The position numbers were made by a program, and so were the translations under genes. The notes beneath the pieces were generated by a model that was given only the letters and a program-made list of their open reading frames with translations, did no database searches and was not told the origin of the DNA. From positions 48,736,181 to 48,800,180 of the forward strand of contig CM060307.1 in the NCBI GenBank assembly GCA_030674185.1: DNA of 64,000 nt, given 5' to 3'. The stretch is from Monoplex corrugatus. Taxonomy: Eukaryota > Mollusca > Gastropoda > Littorinimorpha > Ranellidae. Of this stretch, positions 1-64,000 are shown in pieces (the first letter of the stretch is position 1; each line of letters opens with the position of its first letter).

Positions 1-118
1 TAATTACTGGCAGATCTAGGAGGAGCACATATGTAAGTTCATGAGTGGAATGATTCCTTGAACAATGTCTTGAGTGGAATGAATCTCAAATGATGGATTG
101 CTTTCCAGCCAAACTTAC

Positions 119-54356
<54,238 letters not shown>

Positions 54357-54411
54357 CTGTTACATCATACAAGACAACCATTGTACCTGCATTACCTCCA
54401 CAAACAGAATG

Positions 54412-54482
54412 AGGTGTGTGCTTGCGTGCGTGTGTGCGTGTGTCGTGTGTGTGTGTGTGCGTGTGCGTGTGCGTGTGCGTGT

Positions 54483-54540
<58 letters not shown>

Positions 54541-54600
54541 AGTGTGTGTATGAGGGTGTGTGTGTGTCTGTCCATGTCTCTGTGTGTGTCTGTGTCTATG
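54412..54600. repeat. GT-rich microsatellite
   Basis: GT units with GCGT and GTCTGT variants, about 50 bp upstream of the TRRAP acceptor. Confidence 0.95.
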
Positions 54601-54796
54601 CACACATGTGTTTGGGTGAGGTTGGTGTTGGGGGTAGGAATGAGCTGGGGTAGAGGGCTACAAGTTTTCTGGTTTTTCCACTCTTTTTCTCATTATGTTT
54701 AATCCATAAATTCAAATAAAAACTCATACCCACAAACGATGCTTGCAATAATAGCTTTAAAAAATCTTATGGCACATATTTAATGGACACACACAT

Positions 54797-54981
54797 TGTT
54801 TCGTTCTTTCTACAGCCAACTCGGAAAACAGGGCAATGCTTCTTCGTCTTTACTCCTCGCTGTCTGATTCTCAACTGACTACAGTATATATACATATCAC
54901 AGTGAACAGCAATCAGTTATCATTTAAACGAATATCATGCCGTGCTGTTATCTGCACGCTGTTTACTGTCAACACACGTCA
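54797..54981 (-). repeat. 3' LTR
   Basis: 185 bp; differs from the other LTR at about five positions (for example ggaaaacagg versus ggaagacagg, and ttcgtct versus tttctct), about 2.7% divergence, indicating a fairly recent insertion. Confidence 0.93.
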
Positions 54982-55230
54982 CATCTCCCTTTCTTTAAGG
55001 AAACAAAATCAATAAATCATTTTTCCTATCTTTCAGTCCATACGAAATAAATGTGTTTCCTACCTTTATCATAACATTAACTTAACAAACACTCATTCTT
55101 TCTCTCACGCACAGGGCCCAATCATTCATTCACCTCATTTTATCTCTGATCATTATACTATCCATCATCATCATGATGTCCATATTTCGCAATGCTTTCA
55201 GTTTATCTGATTGTGGTAGAGTCTTCAGTT

Positions 55231-55668
55231 TCATTCATATTTCAGAAAATCTGGCCTTTTGCTTTGTCTTCCAGATCTTGTTCTGTAAGGAGAACTAACT
55301 GGTTCGGGTTGTCCTGTCCTTGTTTGTTTGATAACTTCATCTGGCTCCTTGATGCTGGTGGTCTCAGACATTTTGATGACTGGTGACTGATCAGATGAGT
55401 TCTCACGGACAGACGATGCTGGCGTCCTGACATCTGTTCCAGTTTTCTTGTTATCTTCCAACATCTGTTTTGATGGAATGATGACTTGCTGTTGCTTGCC
55501 CGATGTGTCGCTTTCCTGATGTCTTCCAGAAATCATCCTTCTCTGGACAAGTTGTTGAGGGTTGATTGTCTGCTGAAGCTCCATTTCTGTTGTGTCTCGT
55601 AGCTGACGACAATTCCTTCTGTACTGACGTCCGTCCTCTGTGCGAATGTTGTATGACCGGATGTTCAC
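55231..55668 (-). pseudogene. Displaced C-terminal part of the retrotransposon polyprotein
   Basis: Contains IRSYNIRTEDGRQYRRNCRQ, the C-terminal 'W..R.Y.V.T.DG..YRRNR..LR' segment typical of Ty3-like integrases, followed by a Gln/Ser-rich tail. It lies in a different frame from the 864-residue ORF, and upstream in this frame the same protein (QIVKFQPPGSKKWISAKVD) ends at a stop near 55675. A frameshift near 55740 and a stop codon therefore separate it from the main ORF. Confidence 0.7.
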
Positions 55669-58045
55669 CTGTTAGTCTACTTTGGCGCTGATCCACTTTT
55701 TGGATCCTGGAGGTTGGAATTTCACAATCTGTCCCGGACTCAGTTCTGTCAGCTCTACTGCACTTCAGTTTCCTATTCTCAAGTTCTTTCTTGATTGGTG
55801 CAACTGTAGGTTGGAGTAATGTCTTTGACGTCGGCACTTGTGTTCGTGTTCTTCTGCCGAACAGTCTCTGAGCAGGTGAACTGTTTACAGTCTCTGTCGG
55901 GATGTTTCTCAGCTCAAGTAAAGCGAGGAAAGGATCTTGATTGTTGTGTTCTGCTTTCTTCATGCACGTCTTTGCAGCCTTCACCGCGCTCTCTGCTTTT
56001 CCATTGGACTGAGGGTAGTGTGGTGAGCTTGTTACGTGTTCAAACCCATATGTTTTTCTGAACTTTCCAAACTGGTTTGATGTGAATTGAGTTCCACAGT
56101 CTGTTGTCAGGCGTTCTGGTATTCCAGTCTCTCGGCATCGTTGTAGCAAACGGTTCAGGTTGGTATCATGAACTTGTGCTCCTGCTTCGTCGGTTGGTCC
56201 TCTGCCAAAAACAAAGATGTCATCATGAACCGCCACCACGCCTGGCAGTCCTGCCAGAGCGATGTCAATCCTCCTCTGGAATTCTTCTGGGGCTGGTGAA
56301 ATACCAAAGGGCATTCGTTTCCATCGGTATTTGCCAAAAGGCGTCTCAAATGTTGTCAGGTAGCTGCTGTCTTCGTCCAGGTCAACGTGCCAAAACCCGT
56401 TTTTCGCGTCCAGGTGTGTGAAGTATTTTGCATCTTTGAGGAGAGGCAGTACGTCATCAATGGTTGGCATGGGGTACTCGTTTCTCCTGAGGGCTTTGTT
56501 CAGTGGCTTAGGGTCGATGCACAGTCCGACTTTCCCATTGCTCTTTGTTGTTACGACCAAACTGCTTATCCACTCCACTGGCTTGTCCACTTTAGTGACC
56601 ACGTCCAGTTTTTTCAACCTCTTCAGCTCGTCCTTCACTTTCTCTTGCACTGCTATCGGCCACTTTTTGCAAGGCATCTTCACTGGAGCAATACTGGGGT
56701 CTGTTTCTAGGTGTAATTTCCCTTCTAGTTTTCCTTCTCCTTCGAAGACATCGTTGTATCTTGTGAGCATGTCTTTTGCATTTTCCTCCTCTTTCTGATT
56801 TGCCGCTATCGTTGCAATGTTCTCTTCATTGATCGTCAACAATTGCATGTGCTGTACAGCTTTCAGTCCCAGTACTGGCTTACAGTCCGTTTTGGTGATC
56901 GCGAAGTTGACTTTGTATTTCCTTCTGTTCTTGGGGTTTTTCATTCGCAGCACTATCTCCCCCACAGGCTTCATTTCTGTTCCGTTGAACATCACCAGCT
57001 TCTTCTTCGTCTCTTGCAGGTCAGACTTTCTTTCATCTCCTGTGACTTCTCTGTACAGGCTCTCAGACATAACGTTTGTTGTTGCACCTGTGTCAAGAAG
57101 AAATGTTACCGGCATCTCATTTATCAGCATTTTTGCTCGTATGTTTCTCTCTTTTTTTCTGGTTTTGTCTTCGATCCCGAGGATTTCATTATCGCTTTCA
57201 GTGTCAGTCTCTTCTTCTTCGAAGTGCCGAACTCTTGTTTTCTTTTGATTTTTCTTGGATGTTCTGCAGCATGAAGCAAAGTGATTATTTCCTCCACAAG
57301 CTTTGCATTTTCTTCCAAATGCTGGACATTTCTCTTTTGCTCTTGGGTGCTTTCCACCACAATATCCGCATTTCTCTCTGTACTCTGGTTTGTTTCCTTT
57401 GCTATACTGCTTTGCTGTCTTCTTTCCTTTGAAAGCTTGGACTTCCTGCGTGTCCTGCGTTTTTCTCATCATTTGGACGGTTTGATGTTGACTTGATTCA
57501 TGCGCTCTGCACATATCAATACATGCAGTCAATGTCAGCTGTCGCACTTCCAGTAATTTTGATCGCAGAGTCTCGTCATGTACACCCAGTATGATTTGAT
57601 CTCTCAACAGTCTGTCTTCCAGTGTACCACAGTTACAGGTCTTGATCAGTCTCCGCAGTTCTGCTACAAACTGTTCGATAGATTCTCCTACTGCTTGATG
57701 TCTGCAGTTGAATCTGAATGCTTCGTAAATTTCATTGGTTGAACCCACACAGTATTCTTCGAATTTCTGGAGAACAGTGTCAATGTCATATCTTTCAGCT
57801 TCATTAGCAAATGCCAATCCTTCATAGATGTCCATAGCATTCAGCCCGATGCAAGAAAGAAAAACTGCTGTTCTGTATGTTGAGTCTTCTTCTGTCTGTG
57901 TTGTCACAATTTCATAGCTGTCCCAAAGCCTCTTGAATTTCCTCCAGCTACTCTGCAGGTTTCCTCCATTCACATCAAGTTTAGGAGGCAAGGAAATCTT
58001 GGCATGTCGTTGACTGGCTTTTCTCTCTTCTTGTTCATCTTCCAT
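55451..58045 (-). CDS. Ty3-like gag-pol fusion with in-frame internal deletion
   Basis: An 864-residue frame starting MEDEQEERKASQRHAKISLP. Order: gag-like region (~1-200); zinc-knuckle region (CGYCGGKHPRAKEKCPAFGR then CKACGGNNHFASCC, about 220-265); aspartic protease (FLLDTGATTNVMSE, ~315); RT (CIDPKPLNKALRRNEYPMPT, YFTHLDAKNGFWHVDLDEDS, RMPFGISPAPEEFQRR, VVAVHDDIFVFG with the DD pair); then a direct jump to the second half of integrase (TTDCGTQFTSNQFGKF and HYPQSNGKAESAVK, holding its second Asp and its Glu). RT connection, RNase H, the integrase zinc finger and first catalytic Asp are missing, yet the frame is unbroken. The last ~90 residues are out of frame with the true C-terminus. Confidence 0.9.
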   Translation of the reverse strand: MEDEQEERKASQRHAKISLPPKLDVNGGNLQSSWRKFKRLWDSYEIVTTQTEEDSTYRTAVFLSCIGLNAMDIYEGLAFANEAERYDIDTVLQKFEEYCVGSTNEIYEAFRFNCRHQAVGESIEQFVAELRRLIKTCNCGTLEDRLLRDQIILGVHDETLRSKLLEVRQLTLTACIDMCRAHESSQHQTVQMMRKTQDTQEVQAFKGKKTAKQYSKGNKPEYREKCGYCGGKHPRAKEKCPAFGRKCKACGGNNHFASCCRTSKKNQKKTRVRHFEEEETDTESDNEILGIEDKTRKKERNIRAKMLINEMPVTFLLDTGATTNVMSESLYREVTGDERKSDLQETKKKLVMFNGTEMKPVGEIVLRMKNPKNRRKYKVNFAITKTDCKPVLGLKAVQHMQLLTINEENIATIAANQKEEENAKDMLTRYNDVFEGEGKLEGKLHLETDPSIAPVKMPCKKWPIAVQEKVKDELKRLKKLDVVTKVDKPVEWISSLVVTTKSNGKVGLCIDPKPLNKALRRNEYPMPTIDDVLPLLKDAKYFTHLDAKNGFWHVDLDEDSSYLTTFETPFGKYRWKRMPFGISPAPEEFQRRIDIALAGLPGVVAVHDDIFVFGRGPTDEAGAQVHDTNLNRLLQRCRETGIPERLTTDCGTQFTSNQFGKFRKTYGFEHVTSSPHYPQSNGKAESAVKAAKTCMKKAEHNNQDPFLALLELRNIPTETVNSSPAQRLFGRRTRTQVPTSKTLLQPTVAPIKKELENRKLKCSRADRTESGTDCEIPTSRIQKVDQRQSRLTGEHPVIQHSHRGRTSVQKELSSATRHNRNGASADNQPSTTCPEKDDFWKTSGKRHIGQATASHHSIKTDVGR

Positions 58046-58112
58046 GGTTGAACGTTTTAGTCTTCAATATTCTGGATTTTTGTTAGAGTTCGTATTCACG
58101 ATTCTGACACCA

Positions 58113-58297
58113 TGTTTCGTTCTTTCTACAGCCAACTCGGAAGACAGGGCAATGCTTCTTTCTCTTTACTCCTCGCTGTCTGATTCTCAACTGACTACAG
58201 TATATATACATATCACAGTGAACAGCAATCAGTTATCATTTAAACGAATATCATGCCGTGCTGTTATCCGCATGCTGTTTACTGTCAACACACGTCA
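58113..58297 (-). repeat. 5' LTR
   Basis: 185 bp, collinear with 54797-54981. It contains a tatatata stretch (58200 region) that could act as a promoter element on either strand. Confidence 0.93.
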
Positions 58298-58302
58298 CAC
58301 AT

Positions 58303-60440
58303 GTATCACACAACAATAACAGGCACAGCTGTTGAATGCCAAGCAGAAATCTACTACTGTTAAAGCTTGAAAACCTAAATTCTGGGTCCAATTCAGATCA
58401 TCTTATTCAAATTACCTGCCGCTAATTCCTTAACTCTATGTGGATATGGCAATTAGTGGAAGAAGTACAGTACCCAGTGATGCACCATTTTTGACTACTT
58501 TTACACAATGGAAAAAAATATTCAACTCACAAAAAACAAACACATATTTAACATCTTACAATAATTTGCTACCATGTCTGAAACAACAGCCTGTGCCACT
58601 ATTTTCTATTTTTACCTTGCTGGCTTTAAGCTGTTTCTGCTTCCATTTCCAGTATTATAACAACTCTGTGGACACAGCAGCTGAGACAATTTTTTTAAGG
58701 ACAGAACACAACTTTTGTGGGTGGAAAACCTTGTTCAAAAGACAGAAATTCATCAAAATACAGAAGACTTCCAGCCCTAATAAGAACAAGTAACAGACAA
58801 TAAAGATGTTATTTACAGAGCACCATATACTGTTCCAGTATTTGATTTTCAGTTTGCTAAGGCAGAAATCAGACTTCCTCTTTCAATCTGACACCTATCA
58901 CCACTGTTTTTAAACTACTACATAACCAACTATTGGGCACCATTTTCAAATTATTTTATCACTGAATGATATGTATCTATATACATTACATACATACATA
59001 TAAGTATATCTATATATAGGTACTGGCAGCCAAAAAAATAAACTCCTGAAAAGGTTATTAACACTCATATTTCTGAAAAGTACAAGAAAAAATAAGCACA
59101 ATGCAAAAAAAGTTAAGTCTCTAGCTGTATTAGGTCCAGAGATAACACTTTGAAAACGGCAGTTTATGTACGTTTTCGCCAATTGTGAAATGTAGCAAGT
59201 TTGCAGGAACCTAAATTTTCCAGAAGTCCTCAGACAGAGAATGTCATTCCTCATTTTAATTCTTAACAACATAAACTACATAAAAAAGCAAGCATACAAG
59301 CAGATCTGTTCATACATTTACACAGCAGTGCTGCAAACTTCATAAATATACCATTTTGTCATTGTTTGAAATTGCATGACAAGCCATTTTTGCACCCCCA
59401 TTACACAAAAATAAGAAGACAGAATTGGCTAGAGTTTACTTTTTCTCAGAAACAATGTTATTGTATGAAACTTAAATTTTGGGGGGCAGCGTAAAGTGAC
59501 AAAATCATGAGTTATATGGCTCCAAAAATGGCAAAATATCTCATCTGAACGATGGAAAAAGCATGGTTCACGTACCAGATCAAATTTAAACGCACATATT
59601 TCGCTTATTTTTTTATGGATTTCCTTGAAATTTTGTGTGTGAATCAAATAGACAGAAAGCTACAAGTGAATTATTTACAAGCTTAGTTATAGTCAAGATG
59701 TAAGATATTTTGTATGCATTTGCACCCAAATAATGTGAGTGCCCATGTGTCGGGCCAACTTAAAACAGACATAACACATTATGTCTTGATGGAATCTCCT
59801 GAAATTTTGCATGTGAATCAAATACAAAGCTACAGCTTCATTCTTTACAAGCAAATGTTGCTAATATATGAGATTTTAAGATTTTGTATGCATGTACTGA
59901 TTTAGTCTGAAACAATGTGATCCACAGATGACTTTGTATCATACTAGCACAGAAAGACATCCTTCTCAATAACATAATGAAACTAAAATGCGTAACAGCA
60001 GAAGATATAGGCCTGGCAATGCAGTATATGACTTACAGCCATTTCTATTCTCATTCCTAATGTTTATCAAAAAGTTATTTTCATGTTATTTCGCAGTAAC
60101 ATGCATCTTCCCATATCCACAGACAGAAATTTTCAATGTCTGATCTATCTACTGAAAATCTCTCCGCTTCTTTTAAAACTGTCTCAATTTTTGTTTTCAG
60201 ATTTAGCCCCTGAGGTGGTGATTAATCAGTGTTACTAATTTTTTAAACAAAAGCCCTGTTCTCGTCCCGGGACTTATCACACTCAGTTCTCAACAGTTTT
60301 AACTGTAGAAGTAGTTTATTACTATTAGTGAGTGTCTGCTCTTGAAGTTTTGGTGGCAGTGATGGTTAATTTCATCCACAAAAAATCACCATTGCCTTGA
60401 AAACAAACAGAAATAAAATCCTAATTTTTTCTCAGGTGTT
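58303..60440. other. AT-rich non-coding stretch
   Basis: No TRRAP exon or other gene recognised on either strand. 59560-59930 contains two diverged copies (~165 bp apart) of the block ctgaaattttg(tg/ca)tgtgaatcaaata...aaagctaca..tgaattatttacaagc. Confidence 0.55.
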
Positions 60441-60599
60441 TTCTTTAATTTGTGCCAGCTATTACTTTTGAGAGTAAAGTATTCTTATATTGTGCCATTA
60501 GAAAGGCTCATTGGACTTTGTGGAGCTGTGTCCGTGTTTGCCTGATGCTATATAGTGTTCTGATAATGTGTGCATGCATGCGTGTGCGCGCGTGTGTGA

Positions 60600-61260
60600 C
60601 TGTGCAAAACCGCTATTTGCTGTTTCTTTGCGATGATAAACATTGTCGAATCTGATCCGATAGACGACATGCACTCGCCGACCAACTTCCGGTTTGAATT
60701 TCTGGCCGAGTACTAGCACAAATATTATGATTTCGATATATTAAAAACAAAATTCCATCGTATTCATTAAATACTAGCAATATAAACACCTTTGGAAAGC
60801 AGTCGCTTCACACAGTTTTACTTCTACTAGTTCCAGGTCGCTTAAAAAAAATCCCTTGGCGATAAAACATCAAACCGGAGATCATACTTTATATTCTTTG
60901 CTTGTGCAGGCTATACCTCATGCGGATTTCTTTTAAAATCTTTCTAAATAAAGAGAAACATCAAAAATAATTCACTGAATCAAACTTCCAAGTCAATTTT
61001 CATGAAAAATCAGTCGATGTTTACAACGTTTGTCCTTCAGCTTGACGATCACAAGTAGAAATTCGTTGACTGGACTTTCAGCGATCGCTTCGAAGGCCGC
61101 CATGATTCAAGATTCCCATATGCTAAAATGGCAGATCACGGATACTCGCCCTTCCGAGACTCGCACACACCCCGTATACGTCACATCCACAGTTCCATTT
61201 ACGGTTAAATTTAGCAAAAAATAAGCTGTTTGCACATCCGCGGACATGATCTGATATATC
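60600..61260 (-). promoter_or_regulatory. Possible promoter / first-exon region
   Basis: A CpG-bearing island in AT-rich surroundings with a CCGGAAGT ETS-type site (minus strand, about 60683-60690), a tgacgta CRE-like site (about 61175-61181) and an atggcggcc (YY1-like) around a minus-strand ATG near 61102. That ATG opens a 34-codon frame (MAAFEAIAESPVNEFLLVIV...). No product is recognised, and it is not the known TRRAP N-terminus. Chance matches cannot be excluded. Confidence 0.25.
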
Positions 61261-61744
61261 AAGGAGGTCCTCAGATATTATTCTTCAAAGTTTGCCAATA
61301 TTCCGACCTTTAGAAGACTAACAAACTAATAATTTTATAAAATAAATATTATACGGGAATGAAGGACAGGTTTCGACCTGTCAACTGTACTAATTTCTAT
61401 GAAGGTAGTCCTGTGTGACCTGTGTAATTTAAGTTGCCGTTCACTGGTCACTCCAAGCAGTCGCCATTACGTCACACGCGGTAAAACTTGTCAGTCGGTG
61501 TGTTGTTGTTTTTTTTGCGTATATTTTCGTAAGGGTGCATTTATAACAAAAACAAACAGCACAGATCGATAGAGGAAAGAACAATCTTTATCTTCATGAT
61601 AACAACTTTGTCATTCATATTCATCTGCAAGAATATTTGACTGATAAACGTGCAATTTTTCCACTGACTGACACAATTCCCGCATTGCTGAAGAGAGGCT
61701 GCCGTACCTACTATATATGATAGATGTGTGTACACAATATCAAC

Positions 61745-61885
61745 ATCATCGTCAACATCAAGTGCTCTGCTGCATGGCATTGGCAATCACGGCCCTCCAT
61801 ACGAATCTATCCTTTGTTGCTGCAAGTACATCTCCACCCTCTCTGTCTTCATCCACTCCGCAATCTGTCCAATATTTTCTATAGT
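61745..61885 (-). pseudogene. Non-LTR retrotransposon 3' tail fragment
   Basis: Minus frames recall the tail of the 30-kb copy: EDVLAATKDRFVWRAVIANA M (compare KMLEATRDRDRWMSIIAKPC), followed by a gatgttgac simple repeat as the 3' end. Split by frameshifts. Confidence 0.6.
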
Positions 61886-62510
61886 TATAATCGTTTAATG
61901 GTAACTGTTTATTTACATATATACATGAAAATGAAAGAAACTGCCATATTCCCCACAGTGTAAAACATTTCAGTGATTATCTTAAAAATCTCATGCCTAT
62001 CAACAAAGCACTACAATTAATGAACTACTGCTTAAGTTGCTACACCACATATGGCGAAAGAAAAGGAACAAACAGAGAGAGAAGGGGTGGGGGAGGGACA
62101 GACAGACAATCAGACAGATGGATGGACAGGCAGACAAAGAACAATTAACAAAAGTTATGGCAGATGCATCATACCACACATATAAATCAAGACTCAGACG
62201 TGACGTCTCAGACCCACACACATAAATCAGGACTGACTTTTCTGCATCTTGTTGCTGCAGACATCCAGGAAACATTTTTCATCCTTGGGTGTTTCTGGGT
62301 GGCATCATTTTGATGTCCAGCCGTGGTGGGGTAGTGCGAGGTGACGCGAGCGTTGCGTTGGTGTGCGATGCGTGTGCTGCGTTGGCTGTTTGTTTGCTAC
62401 AGCGTTGCTTGAACTCTGGCTGATGCTTAGCGATGCTTTTCTTTCTTATTCAGCTAGAATTCTACACAATACCCAAGATTCAATGAGCAAGTAAGCAATA
62501 CCGTATTAGA
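61886..62510. other. Non-coding stretch with no recognised feature
   Basis: AT-rich, then a G/T-rich CpG patch at 62315-62400 (gtgcgaggtgacgcgagcgt). Nothing recognised. Confidence 0.5.
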
Positions 62511-63566
62511 GTTTAACAACCAACAGGACAGACAATAAGTGGAAGGAAAGAAAGTATTAAGTGTTCAACAACCATAAATGGCATCAGACAATAAGTGGAA
62601 GGAAAGAAAGTATTAAGTGTTCAACAACCATAATATGGGCATCAGACAATAAGTGGAAAGAAAGACAAAGTATTAAGTGTTCAACAACCATAATATGGGC
62701 ATCAGACAATAATGAGAGAAGGAAATGACAAGTATTAAGTGTTCAACAACCATAATATGGGCATCAGACAATAAGTGGAAAGAAAGACAGTATTAAGCGT
62801 TCAACAACCATAATACGGGCATCAGACAATAAGTGGAAAAAAAGACAAAGTATTAAGTGTTCAACAACCATAATACGGGCATCAGACAATAAGTGGAAAG
62901 AAAGACAAAGTATTAAGCGTTCAACAACCATAATATGGGCATCAGACAATAATGGAAGGAAAGACAAGTATTAAGTGTTCAACAACCATAATGGGCATCA
63001 GACAATAAATGGAAGAAAGACAAAGTATTAAGTGTTCAACAACCATAATATGGGCATCAGACAATAAATGGAAGGAAAGACAAAGTATTAAGTGTTCAAC
63101 AACCATAATATGGGCATCAGACAATAAATGGAAGGAAAGACAAAGTATTAAGTGTTCAACAACCAAAATATGGGCATCAGACAATAAGTGGAAAAAAGAC
63201 AAAGTATTAAGTGTTCAACAATCATAATATGGGCATCAGACAATAAGTGGAAAGAAAGACAAAGTATTAAGTGTTCAACAACCATAATATGGGCATCAGA
63301 CAATAAGTGGAAAGAAAGACAAAGTATTAAGTATTCAACAACCATAATATGGGCATCAGACAATAAGTGGAAGGAAAGACAAAGTATTAAGTGTTCAACA
63401 ACCATAATATGGGCATCAGACAATAAGTGGAAAGAAAGAAAGTATTAAGTGTTCAACAACCATAATATGGGCATCAGACAATAAGTGGAAAGAAAGAAAG
63501 TATTAAGTGTTCAAAAACCATAATATGGGCATCAGACAATAAGTGGAAGGAAAGACAAAGTATTAA
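62511..63566. repeat. 60-bp minisatellite (about 18 copies)
   Basis: Unit contains atcagacaataagtggaaag, aaagacaaagtattaagtgt and tcaacaaccataatatgggc. Copies vary at aaag/aagg and by 1-4 bp deletions. Each unit holds a TTAA (tattaagtg), the target used by piggyBac elements. The array stops abruptly at 63566. Confidence 0.96.
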
Positions 63567-63570
63567 CTCA

Positions 63571-64000
63571 ATCGCTTCGTGCCGGAAGAATATCTCCGTC
63601 ACTTCCGTTTACTGCTTGGGTACGTGACGTCGATTTATCGACGGCGGACATTTGTTTTTTTTTTTTTACGTCAGAAGCGTCAGTTATAAGGAAAACTCAC
63701 TGGGAACCTAAACTAGGGTATGTTTACAGCATTTATTTACCTTAGACCGTTTGTGGCAATGTGAAACAAAGACAACAGTAGCCTTTTTTCAGCGCTACCC
63801 GCGACATGCGAATTTCGCAAATGGCGTCAAGGAAAGCAAGTCGAACCTTACAATTCTGTAAATATTTTGTGCTCTGGAGCAACTGTACGCAAAAAGTGAC
63901 AACTACCAGTAATCTTGTGATTTGAAACATCCATGGCATCGAAATCATGTTCTGGACTTCATCTAAAACTGTTTCACAGTGTGTGTTCATATCCATCAAA
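63571..64000 (+). mobile_element. Left end of a third TTAA (piggyBac-like) element, cut by the window edge
   Basis: The 60-bp array unit ...aaagtattaa is followed not by gtgttcaac but by ctcaatcgcttcgtgccgga, exactly after its TTAA (63567-63570). The new sequence is CpG-richer than its surroundings with palindromic parts (gtcgatttatcgac near 63638), and near 63822 it has an atggcgtcaaggaaagcaag start-like context (MASRKASRTLQ). This is the layout expected for the 5' end of a piggyBac-like element, but the transposase itself is outside the window. Confidence 0.5.

Larger units (their letters stand above)
54797..58297 (-). mobile_element. Ty3-like LTR retrotransposon, internally deleted
   Basis: A 3.5-kb element bounded by two 185-bp LTRs and a 5-bp target duplication (cacat at 54792-54796 and 58298-58302). 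On its sense (minus) strand the LTRs begin TGACGTGT and end GAAACA. A primer-binding site starts TGGTGTCAGAA right after the 5' LTR (58112 downward), compatible with a tRNA-Leu-type primer (from memory). A purine tract (aaagaaagggagat) precedes the 3' LTR. The single polyprotein frame lacks RNase H and half of integrase, so the copy cannot be autonomous. It lies upstream of the first recognised TRRAP exon, in TRRAP orientation. Confidence 0.92.

Noticed and set aside
55819..57496. Plus-strand ORFs of 80-143 residues
   Set aside because: Antisense shadows of the Ty3-like polyprotein.

Overview
This is an animal nuclear genomic window: spliced genes with GT-AG introns, CA/GT microsatellites, many minisatellites, and eukaryotic transposons of most major classes. 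The repeat content (DIRS-like, Ty3-like, piggyBac-like, non-LTR and tRNA-SINE elements) and the residue-level similarity of the host gene suggest a lophotrochozoan, most likely a gastropod mollusc. That taxonomic call is an inference; no sequence here proves it.

One host gene dominates. Twenty-one exons on the minus strand, from 54356 down to 119, encode about 890 residues of an orthologue of TRRAP, the HEAT-repeat scaffold and PIKK pseudokinase of SAGA/STAGA and TIP60/NuA4 histone acetyltransferase complexes. Exon order and splice phases agree with a single reading frame throughout, apart from one 1-nt phase conflict (53538/52441) and one uncertain acceptor (near 13157). The N-terminal part of the protein (several hundred residues) is not seen between 54357 and 64000 and must lie to the right; the C-terminal part (FAT and kinase-like region) lies beyond position 1 to the left.

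The introns are packed with mobile elements. Working left to right: a non-LTR fragment and tRNA-SINE (1380-2113); a 2.66-kb piggyBac element with both TTAA flanks (5235-7896); non-LTR fragments (14835-15395, 15570-15935, 17185-17750, 26005-27075, 35430-35835); a decayed Penelope-type hammerhead motif (16185-16215); a foldback element (21638-22190); a TTAA MITE and a 2.1-kb non-LTR element on either side of one TRRAP exon (29789-32215); a 3.6-kb DIRS-like tyrosine-recombinase retrotransposon with inverted repeats and an internal complementary region (39848-43451); a second piggyBac-like element tied to a ~380-bp tandem array (48114-51375); a 3.5-kb Ty3-like LTR element with a fused, internally deleted polyprotein (54797-58297); and the start of a third TTAA element at the right edge (63567 on). 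An unclassified ~530-bp interspersed repeat occurs at least eight times.

Minisatellites are unusually abundant: arrays with periods of 39, 35, 38, 27, 70, 19, 48, 42, 30, ~28, ~380 and 60 bp. The arrays themselves cover roughly 11-12 kb. Several have periods divisible by three and no stops, which produces long but spurious open frames on both strands.

No wholly new biological system could be demonstrated from sequence alone. The most promising observations are the piggyBac-like element whose subterminal motif recurs in a long tandem array, the DIRS copy with a precisely readable circle junction but no gag, and the in-frame RT-integrase fusion in the Ty3-like element.
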